Below, in pieces: positions 57,816-64,000 of a DNA stretch of 64,000 nucleotides. The notes under the pieces were generated by a model. It ran no database searches and was not told where the DNA came from. It worked only from the letters and a program-made list of their open reading frames with translations. The stretch is from positions 1 through 64,000 of the forward strand of contig NZ_CAAJGM010000166.1 of assembly GCF_900996235.1 (NCBI RefSeq), given 5' to 3'. Origin of the DNA: Paraburkholderia sp. BCC1885 (GTDB lineage Bacteria > Pseudomonadota > Gammaproteobacteria > Burkholderiales > Burkholderiaceae). Made by a program: the position numbers and the translations under genes. Numbering within the stretch: position 1 is the first letter of the stretch; each line of letters opens with the position of its first letter.

Positions 57816-58400
57816 ATGAAGTCGGTGTGTGTCTATTGCGGCTCCGCGCTGGGAGCCAAACCGCTGTACGCCGAAGCCGCCCGCGGCTTCGGGCGCGCAC
57901 TGGTCGAAGCCGGCCTCGCGCTGGTCTATGGCGGCGGCAAGGTCGGCCTGATGGGAACCATCGCCGATGCGGTGATGCAAGCGGGCGGCCGCGCCATCGG
58001 CGTGATCCCCGAGTTGCTCGTCAATAAGGAAGTCGGCCATAACGGCCTGACGGAATTGCACGTCGTGCCCGATATGCACCACCGCAAAAAGATGATGGCG
58101 GACCTCTCGGATGCATTTGTCGCCATGCCGGGCGGCGTGGGCACCTTCGAAGAACTGTTCGAGGTTTATACCTGGGCGCAGTTGGGTTATCACCAGAAGC
58201 CGGTGGCGCTGCTCAATATCGACGGCTATTACGATCCGCTGATTTCGATGCTCGCGCATACGGTCGAGGAAGGTTTCATGCGCCAGACCTATCTCGATAT
58301 TTTGCAGATCGAGTCCAATCCGGCTGCCTTGATCGCGAGGCTCAAGGCCTATCAACCGCCTGCCAACGACAAGTGGGCCGATAACCGCCAGGCGGTTTGA
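57816..58400 (+). CDS. LOG-family protein (TIGR00730; nucleotide 5'-monophosphate nucleosidase)
   Basis: 194 residues, Rossmann-like. The signature PGGVGTFEELFEV (about 106-118) and the Arg of MHHRKKMM (about 86-93) are present. Relatives (LOG, YgdH/PpnN) cleave the N-glycosidic bond of cytokinin riboside or purine monophosphates. It is only 2 bases downstream of the TetR gene, thus in its transcript. Confidence 0.9.
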   Translation: MKSVCVYCGSALGAKPLYAEAARGFGRALVEAGLALVYGGGKVGLMGTIADAVMQAGGRAIGVIPELLVNKEVGHNGLTELHVVPDMHHRKKMMADLSDAFVAMPGGVGTFEELFEVYTWAQLGYHQKPVALLNIDGYYDPLISMLAHTVEEGFMRQTYLDILQIESNPAALIARLKAYQPPANDKWADNRQAV

Positions 58401-58431
58401 GCGACGCCACGGCGTAATTCACGAGGCAAGC

Positions 58432-59178
58432 ATGACGAAAGCGGTTCTGATTACCGGCGCGAGCCGCGGCATCGGCCGCGCGACGGCACGGCTGCTCGGC
58501 GGGCTCGGCTGGTCGGTGGGCGTGAACTACACGCAAAACGAAGCGGCGGCGCAGGAAACCGCGGCCGAAGTCGTTCGCGCCGGCGGCCATGCCCGCGTGA
58601 TCCAGGGCGATGTCGCCAGCGAAGCGGACGTGATTGGCATGTTCGACGCGGTGGTCGACGCATTCGGACGGCTCGACGCGCTGGTGAACAACGCGGGCAT
58701 CGTCGCCCCCGGCATGCCACTCGCCGACATGGATCTGGCGCGCCTGCAGCGCATCTTCGACGTCAACGTCCTCGGCGCCTATCTGTGCGCCCGCGAAGCC
58801 GCACGACGGATGTCGAAGGACCGCGGCGGCGCAGGCGGCGTGATCGTCAATATTTCGTCGGCGGCGGCGCGGCTGGGCGCACCGAACGAGTATGTCGACT
58901 ATGCCGGCTCGAAAGGCGCGGTCGACACACTGACCATCGGACTCGCCAAGGAACTGGGACCGCAAGGCGTGCGGGTGAATGCAGTGCGTCCCGGCCTGAT
59001 CGACACCGAGATCCACGCGAGCGGCGGCCGTCCGGACCGCGCCGCGGTGTTGGGCTCGCAGACGCCGCTAGGCCGTCCCGGCAGCGCCGATGAAGTCGCG
59101 CAGACCATCGTCTGGTTGTTAAGCGATGCCGCGTCCTATGTCACCGGCGCGTTGCTCGACGTGGCGGGCGGCCGCTAA
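58432..59178 (+). CDS. Short-chain dehydrogenase/reductase (SDR)
   Basis: 248 residues. The NAD(P) motif TGASRGIGRA (about 8-17), NNAG motif (VNNAGIVAP), active-site Ser in NISSAAARL and Y-x3-K in YVDYAGSKGA are all intact. It is a classical SDR similar to glucose-1-dehydrogenase-like oxidoreductases; substrate unknown. It is 31 bases after the LOG gene. Confidence 0.9.
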   Translation: MTKAVLITGASRGIGRATARLLGGLGWSVGVNYTQNEAAAQETAAEVVRAGGHARVIQGDVASEADVIGMFDAVVDAFGRLDALVNNAGIVAPGMPLADMDLARLQRIFDVNVLGAYLCAREAARRMSKDRGGAGGVIVNISSAAARLGAPNEYVDYAGSKGAVDTLTIGLAKELGPQGVRVNAVRPGLIDTEIHASGGRPDRAAVLGSQTPLGRPGSADEVAQTIVWLLSDAASYVTGALLDVAGGR

Positions 59179-59188
59179 GGTTTGCCAG

Positions 59189-59207
59189 GTCGTTCGATCA
59201 GAACGAC
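59189..59207. terminator. Inverted repeat between convergent SDR and DUF924 genes
   Basis: GTCGTTC (59189-59195) and GAACGAC (59201-59207) flank GATCA. The right arm overlaps the end of the DUF924 gene. It has short arms and no T-tract, so it is a weak candidate terminator for both directions. Confidence 0.4.
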
Positions 59208-59869
59208 GACCCAGGCCCGCGCAGAAAAGCCACCTCTTCTTCCGTAGACTCCCGCCCGAGCAGCGCATTGCGATGCGGAAACCGCCCGAAGCGTTCGATG
59301 ATCGCCGCATGCCGCAGCGCCGAGCGATAATAACTCGCGCCGCCGTGCGGTAATCCTTCAAACGGCTTGAAAAGCCGCACCGCTTCGCGCTGGCTGTCGA
59401 GCGACTCGTCATGTTCGAACGGCATATACACGAAGGCGCGGTGAAAGAGGCCAGGCAGGCGTAGATCGAAGCCGTTCGTGACCGCATGCCTGGCAATCCT
59501 CAGTGCATGGTGGTCGGTTTCGAATGCGCGCGCCGTGCCGCGATGGATATTGCGCGAGAACTGATCGAGCAGGACAACGAGTGCCAACGCGCCGGATGGC
59601 GTATCCATCCACGTATCCAGCGCGCCCTGCCCTGCCGCTTCGAGCAGCGCGCCGAAGCGCTCGCGCAACGTGGCGTCGAATGCCGTGTCGCGTGCGAACC
59701 AGAGTTTTCGGTCTTGTCCGAAGCTCGCGGAACCCGGCGCCCCGAACCAGCAATCGAGGATCGCATGCGCGCGCTGGTCGAGCGCGGCGTAATCGGCGTG
59801 TTCAGCGTATTCGGCGTGGCTGTCATACGCCGCAGAACCGGAGGACCGGCCGGACGCCTCCTCGCTCAT
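59198..59869 (-). CDS. DUF924 family protein
   Basis: 223 residues. The helical DUF924 domain is clear: ILDCWFGAPGSASFGQDRKLWF, then LALVVLLDQFSRNIHRGTARAFETD in pieces (LVVLLDQFSRNI), and FPHRNALLGRESTEEE near the end. The N-terminal 25 residues are low-complexity (SSGSAAYDSHAEYAEHADY). The function is unknown; the fold is tetratricopeptide-like. Its ATG overlaps the stop of the AlaX gene by 4 bases. Confidence 0.87.
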   Translation of the reverse strand: MSEEASGRSSGSAAYDSHAEYAEHADYAALDQRAHAILDCWFGAPGSASFGQDRKLWFARDTAFDATLRERFGALLEAAGQGALDTWMDTPSGALALVVLLDQFSRNIHRGTARAFETDHHALRIARHAVTNGFDLRLPGLFHRAFVYMPFEHDESLDSQREAVRLFKPFEGLPHGGASYYRSALRHAAIIERFGRFPHRNALLGRESTEEEVAFLRGPGSSF

Positions 59870-60597
59870 GCGAATTCCAGCACCAGCCGGCGCGTGCGCG
59901 CGCTTTTCTTCTCGAGTTTGCCCACCCGCACCGCGCCGATTTCCTGCGTGTTGCGCACATGCGTGCCGCCGCACGGCTGCAGATCGACGCCTTCGATACG
60001 CAGGAGACGCACGCGGCCCAGCCCCATCGGCGGCTTCACGCTCATCGTGCGGACCAGTTCGGGACGCGCGGCCATCTGCTCGTCGGTGATCCATTCGGTG
60101 ACGACGCCGTGCGCGCCGCCCACCAGCTCCGCGAGCCGCGCATCGACCCTCTCGCGTTCGATCGGCTCCACGGTCGCGAAATCGAGACGCGCGTAATCGC
60201 TGGTGATGCTGCAACCGTCGACGGCATACGGCAGCACCGCGCACATCAGATGACTCGCGGTATGCAAACGCATATGCCGATAGCGGCGCGTCCAGTCGAT
60301 CTCCGCCGTGACGCGTGTGCCGGGCGCAAGACGCGCCAGCAGCGCCTCCTGTCCCGCCGCAGGCAGATGCACCGCGTCATCGGGCGTCGCGCCCTCGAAT
60401 TTAGCCTTGCGGGTATCCGCGATCTCGATGCGGGTGCCGTCTTCCAGCGTCAGCACGCCGGCATCACCCGCCTGGCCGCCGCCGAGCGGATAGAACACGG
60501 TCTGGTCGAGATGGACGCCCTGCTCGTCGATGGCGGTAATCGTGGCCTCGCAGCGCGTCAGGTAGGCGTCGTCGCGAAACAGTGCGCGTGTTGTCAT
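59866..60597 (-). CDS. AlaX-type alanyl-tRNA editing protein
   Basis: 243 residues. It is a free-standing editing domain of alanyl-tRNA synthetase. Zinc ligands are in RLHTASHLM (HxxxH) and in the QPCGGTHVRN motif. N-terminal FYPLGGGQAGD is the conserved substrate loop. It hydrolyses Ser-tRNA-Ala. ATG 60597 is chosen; longer in-frame sequence upstream has no similarity. It is coupled by overlap to DUF924. Confidence 0.92.
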   Translation of the reverse strand: MTTRALFRDDAYLTRCEATITAIDEQGVHLDQTVFYPLGGGQAGDAGVLTLEDGTRIEIADTRKAKFEGATPDDAVHLPAAGQEALLARLAPGTRVTAEIDWTRRYRHMRLHTASHLMCAVLPYAVDGCSITSDYARLDFATVEPIERERVDARLAELVGGAHGVVTEWITDEQMAARPELVRTMSVKPPMGLGRVRLLRIEGVDLQPCGGTHVRNTQEIGAVRVGKLEKKSARTRRLVLEFA

Positions 60598-60778
60598 GGT
60601 GGCTGCCTCTATCCAGTCTTGCTGTGGAAGCTCATTATGCCGACCCGCCCAGCCGCCCGGAAGCTGGCCGAACGGCCAATCGGACAGGCCGGCGGCGTCG
60701 CCGTACCGGTCGAAAGACCAGGCCACCTGACTCGCACGGTCCCGTTCACACGGCCCGATGCCAGGACCCGCCTCGGTA

Positions 60779-61189
60779 TCAACCCGGCCGATTGCGCATC
60801 CAGTCCGCCGTCTCGAAGAACGAATGCAGCAGCCGCTCGCGCAACGGCTCGGATAAGCCGACATCCTCCATCGCCCACGCCATGCAGCGCAGCCACTGAT
60901 CGCGCTCGCTCGACGCAATCGCAAACGGCAGATGACGCGCGCGCAGACGCGGATGGCCGAAGCGGCTGATGTAATGATCGGGGCCGCCCAGCCAACCGCA
61001 CAGGAACCAGAAAAACTTGTCGCGCGAGCCGTCGAGCGTGGGTGGATGCAGCGCGCGGATGCCCGCAAATTCGGGCTCGAGGTCCATCAGGTCATAAAAG
61101 CGGTCGATGAGTTCGCGCACGCGCGCCTCGCCGCCCACCAGTTCGAAGGCCGTCGGTTGGGCCGCGGCTTCGTCGTTTGGATCGGTCAT
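60779..61189 (-). CDS. Group II truncated hemoglobin
   Basis: 136 residues of 2-on-2 globin. Phe/Tyr-rich B helix (ELIDRFYDLMDLEPEF), ISRFGHPRLRARHLPF with proximal His in RHLPF, and Trp G8 in RDQWLRCMAWAM are as in trHbO proteins. It likely binds oxygen or NO. The 181 bases between it and the AlaX gene show no ORF I trust. It begins 31 bases after the FtsX-like gene stop. Confidence 0.9.
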   Translation of the reverse strand: MTDPNDEAAAQPTAFELVGGEARVRELIDRFYDLMDLEPEFAGIRALHPPTLDGSRDKFFWFLCGWLGGPDHYISRFGHPRLRARHLPFAIASSERDQWLRCMAWAMEDVGLSEPLRERLLHSFFETADWMRNRPG

Positions 61190-61220
61190 TCGGTCAACTG
61201 CAATCTGCAAAAAGGAAAGG

Positions 61221-63815
61221 TCAGGCGTCGCGCAAGGATTGCAACGCCGGCCGCGACAGCACGTGGCGCAGGCTGATCCAGCCGCCCACACCGGCGCAGG
61301 CGATGCCTGCCACGATGCCGGCGGGCAGCAGCCACGGATCGAAGTTCAGGTAGAAGAAGAACACCCGCGTGGCGAGCTGCCAGCCCACCACCTGCGCGCC
61401 GATCGCCGCCATCAGGCCGGCCAGCGCGCCCACGGCAATGAACTCCGCCACCTGCACCGCGCGCACCTGCTGGTGCGACGCGCCGAGGGCGCGCAGCAGC
61501 GCGGATTCTCGCATACGCTCGTCGCGCGTGCCGGCCAGCGCCGCATACAGCACCAGCACGCCCGCCGCGAGCGTGAAGGCAAACAGGAACTGCACCGCGC
61601 CGATCACCTGCTCCAGCATGCGCTGCATCTGCGCGAGGATCGGGCCGACGTCGATCACCGTGAGATTCGGATAGGCAGCGATCAGGCCGTCGATGGTGGC
61701 GCTTTTCTCCGGCGGCAAATGGAAACTCGTGATGAAGCTCGCCGGGAAATCCTGCAGGGCGGCGGGCGGCATCAGCACAAAAAAGTTAACCTTGAACGAG
61801 CCCCAATCGAGCTTGCGCACGCTCGTCACGGGCGCATCGACCTGCAAGCCGGTCACGTCGAAACGCAGCGAATCGCCGGCCTTGACGTGGAGGGTTTTCG
61901 CCAGCCCCTCTTCGATGGAAATCTGCGGCGCTTTCGTCTCGCCATACCAGTTGCCGGCGACGATGCGGTTGTCGTCGGGCAGCGTGGTCCGGTACGACAG
62001 GTTGAATTCGCGGTCGACGAGGCGCTTGGCTTCGTCGCTCTTGTACTGGTCCGGATTGACCGGCTTGCCGTTGATCGCAATCAGGCGGCCGCGCACCATC
62101 GGTTCGAGCACGGCATTGGGCACGGCGTGGCTCGTGAGGTATTGCGCGACGCCGGCGCGCTGATCGGGCTGGATGTCGATGATGAACTGGTTGGGCGCGT
62201 CGGGCGGCGTCGATTTGCGCCAGCCTTCGACCAGATCGTTGCGCGTCATGGCGATCAGCAGCAGGCACATCAAGCCGATGCCCAGCGCGGTGATCTGCAA
62301 CGCGCTCGCGCTGCTGCGCCGTTCGAGCGAGGCCAGCGCGTAACGCCAGCCGATTCCCACATTGAAACGCTCGCTGCGCACGATGCGCGCGGCGCCCCAC
62401 AACGCGAGCCGCGCGATTGCCGCGAATACCAGCAAGCCAACCGCAAAGCCGCCGGCGACGATGCCGCCCAGCTTCAGTTCACCCGCCGCGACAATCAGCA
62501 ATCCGGCGAACAGCACGATTCCCAGCGCATACGCGGCCCACGCCGTGCGCCCTTCCTCGCCCCACTCGCGGCGCAGCACGCGCACCGGTGGCACGCGCGT
62601 CAGCGGCAACAGCGGCGGTAGCGCGAAACCAAGCAGCAGCACCAGACCGGCGGCAATGCCTTCGAGCGCCGGCCACGCGGTGGGATACGGCAGCACCACG
62701 TCGATCAGACTGCCGAGCCAACTCAGCAACGCCAGATGCCCGGCATAGCCGAGCAGCACGCCGATCGCCCCGCCGAGCAGGCCGAGCCCAAGAAACTCCA
62801 GCAGAAACAGCGAGCGCAGCGTGCGCTGGCTGACGCCGAGACAACGCATCGCCGCGCAGCCGTCCAGATGCCGGCGCATGTAGCGATGCGCGGCCATCGC
62901 AATCGCGACCGCGGCCAGCATCGCCGTCAGCAGCGACACGAGGGTCAGGAAATGACTCGCACGATCGAGCGTCTCGCGCACCTGCGGCTGGCCGTCCTTC
63001 AGCGATTCGAGCGCGACGCCGCGCATCTTGCCGTCGTCGACGCGGGCGTGGGCGAACGCGGCGAATTGTTCGACCGGCCCGCGGTCGCCCGCCACCAGCA
63101 AGCGGTACGTCACCCGGCTGCCGAACACGATCAGGCCGGTGGACGCCACTTCGTCGTCACGCAGCATCAGTCGTGGGGAGAAATTGACGAAGCCGAAGCC
63201 ACGATCCAGTTCGCGCGTGATGATCGCGCCAATCCTGAAGGTCCGGTTGCCGACCTTCACGGGATCGCCGACATGCACCTTCAGCGAATCGAGCAGCGCC
63301 TGGTCGGCCCACACCGTGCCGGGCGCGGGAATCCCCTGGGCAGGATGATCCGGCGCGTCCGGCGCGGTGGCGATGCGCAGCGCGCCGCGCAACGGATACG
63401 CCGGCGACACCGCCTTGAGCGCCGCCAGCCGCGACAACGGCTGGGCGCTCGTCGAACTGATCATGCTGGGGAAAATGGCGGTGGTCGCCGTCTGCAGGCC
63501 AAGCGTTTTGGCCTCATTGCCGAATTGGGGATCGACAGGATGGTCGGAGCGCACGATGAAATCGGCGCCGATCATGCGCCGCGCATCGCGTTCGAGCCCC
63601 TGGTGCAGACGGTCGGCGAGGAAACCGACGCTCGACAGCGCGGCCACGGCCAGCACCAGCGCGAGCAGCAGCATGGTCAGTTCGCCGGCGCGCCAGTCGC
63701 GGGCCGCCATGCGCACCGACTGGCGCAGCAGATCCGCCCCGGTAAACCGCCGCCGCCCCGCCACGCGCGCGGCGGGCACAACCGGCGCCACTGAACTGCG
63801 TGCCGGATCGCTCAA
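61221..63815 (-). CDS. FtsX-like ABC transporter permease (COG3127 type)
   Basis: 864 residues with two FtsX domains and about ten membrane helices. An N-terminal helix (TMLLLALVLAVAALSSVGFL) is followed by a large periplasmic domain and FtsX 1 (about 260-390); a second periplasmic domain and FtsX 2 (about 740-860) follow. The usual ATPase partner (YbbA-like) is not in the window. The TTG at 63813-63815 (TTGAGCGATCCG, GGAGT upstream) overlaps the stop of the upstream gene as TTGA; in-frame ATG 63890 lies within that gene and is rejected. Confidence 0.88.
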   Translation of the reverse strand: MSDPARSSVAPVVPAARVAGRRRFTGADLLRQSVRMAARDWRAGELTMLLLALVLAVAALSSVGFLADRLHQGLERDARRMIGADFIVRSDHPVDPQFGNEAKTLGLQTATTAIFPSMISSTSAQPLSRLAALKAVSPAYPLRGALRIATAPDAPDHPAQGIPAPGTVWADQALLDSLKVHVGDPVKVGNRTFRIGAIITRELDRGFGFVNFSPRLMLRDDEVASTGLIVFGSRVTYRLLVAGDRGPVEQFAAFAHARVDDGKMRGVALESLKDGQPQVRETLDRASHFLTLVSLLTAMLAAVAIAMAAHRYMRRHLDGCAAMRCLGVSQRTLRSLFLLEFLGLGLLGGAIGVLLGYAGHLALLSWLGSLIDVVLPYPTAWPALEGIAAGLVLLLGFALPPLLPLTRVPPVRVLRREWGEEGRTAWAAYALGIVLFAGLLIVAAGELKLGGIVAGGFAVGLLVFAAIARLALWGAARIVRSERFNVGIGWRYALASLERRSSASALQITALGIGLMCLLLIAMTRNDLVEGWRKSTPPDAPNQFIIDIQPDQRAGVAQYLTSHAVPNAVLEPMVRGRLIAINGKPVNPDQYKSDEAKRLVDREFNLSYRTTLPDDNRIVAGNWYGETKAPQISIEEGLAKTLHVKAGDSLRFDVTGLQVDAPVTSVRKLDWGSFKVNFFVLMPPAALQDFPASFITSFHLPPEKSATIDGLIAAYPNLTVIDVGPILAQMQRMLEQVIGAVQFLFAFTLAAGVLVLYAALAGTRDERMRESALLRALGASHQQVRAVQVAEFIAVGALAGLMAAIGAQVVGWQLATRVFFFYLNFDPWLLPAGIVAGIACAGVGGWISLRHVLSRPALQSLRDA

Positions 63816-64000
63816 TCGTGCCGACTCCTGGCAAGACGCGACACCATGTGAGTCGCCATGCCGCGAAAGCCGCCCTGCACGCCGCGCCACAGACGCGGCA
63901 GCGCCCAGGCCGCCAGCATCAGGAAGCCGATCATCAGCACGAGGAACAGCAGCGGCACGAACAGCGCCAACAGGAGCCCGCCGAACACGAGCCCGTCTTC
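63812..64000 (-). CDS. C-terminal part of a membrane protein (possibly DUF4126), cut by the window edge
   Basis: 62 codons plus stop, open to the window edge in the minus frame. They read EDGLVFGGLLLALFVPLLFL, then VLMIGFLMLAAWALPRLWRG and a basic end (VSRLARSRHD). It has one long hydrophobic helix then a soluble tail. The pattern reminds me of the C-terminus of DUF4126 proteins, with low certainty. Its TGA overlaps the TTG start of the FtsX-like gene. Confidence 0.7.
   Translation of the reverse strand, partial: EDGLVFGGLLLALFVPLLFLVLMIGFLMLAAWALPRLWRGVQGGFRGMATHMVSRLARSRHD

Overview
The window is a 64 kb piece of a high-GC betaproteobacterial chromosome, most likely Paraburkholderia or a close relative in Burkholderiaceae. 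The grounds are the 5' end of a 16S rRNA gene of Burkholderia type at the left edge, a tpiA-secG-tRNA-Leu-nuoA-N order, an ilvBNC-psd-pssA-leuA order, and many families that I know mainly from betaproteobacteria (DUF2818, DUF3106, DUF3619, DUF2863-like). It looks like core chromosome. I see no phage, IS element, CRISPR array or integration scar.

Layout. 1-546: start of a leftward rRNA operon with its promoter and boxA leader. 547-9750: mixed housekeeping and orphan genes (AI-2E-family permease, DUF2863-like protein, LuxR-type response regulator, COG3235 membrane protein, exported Lys/Ser-tailed protein, M14 carboxypeptidase plus YaaA, a lone PIN protein, an aminotransferase). 9878-20023: GST, then acyl-CoA catabolism. 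A rightward set (3-hydroxyacyl-CoA dehydrogenase, enoyl-CoA hydratase, histidine phosphatase, ACAD10/11-like phosphotransferase, acyl-CoA dehydrogenase) converges on a leftward set (DUF1178, two acyl-CoA dehydrogenases, two MaoC hydratases). 20291-36508 (leftward): complete nuoA-N for respiratory complex I, followed by DUF2818 and a NUDIX gene and preceded by tRNA-Leu(GAG). 36620-43386: secG, tpiA, a quinone oxidoreductase, pnp, rpsO and a lone periplasmic binding protein, all leftward. 43559-44128: a rightward lipoprotein. 44225-51318: branched-chain amino acid genes (leuA, ilvC, ilvN, ilvB) with psd and pssA between them, all leftward. 51668-59178 (rightward): ECF sigma factor-DUF3619-DUF3106-RDD cassette, a lipid/glycolipid set (LpxH-like phosphoesterase, GT4 glycosyltransferase, diacylglycerol kinase), a TetR regulator, a LOG-family protein and an SDR. 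59198-64000 (leftward): DUF924, AlaX-type editing protein, truncated globin, a large FtsX-like permease and the tail of a membrane protein cut by the window edge.

The best find is upstream of leuA. A strong promoter (TTGCAG-17-TATAGT) is followed after six bases by an ATG. That ATG opens a 27-codon peptide with seven Leu codons, four of them CTA, within competing hairpins and ahead of a C-rich tract. This looks like a leucine-responsive leader peptide that starts at or within a base or two of the transcript 5' end. Other points of interest are a possible 4-hydroxyacyl-CoA (LvaA/LvaC-like) route at 13066-16205, a heteromeric-type acyl-CoA dehydrogenase pair under a palindromic operator, a histidine-rich insert in NuoL, and the sigma factor/DUF3619/DUF3106 cassette.
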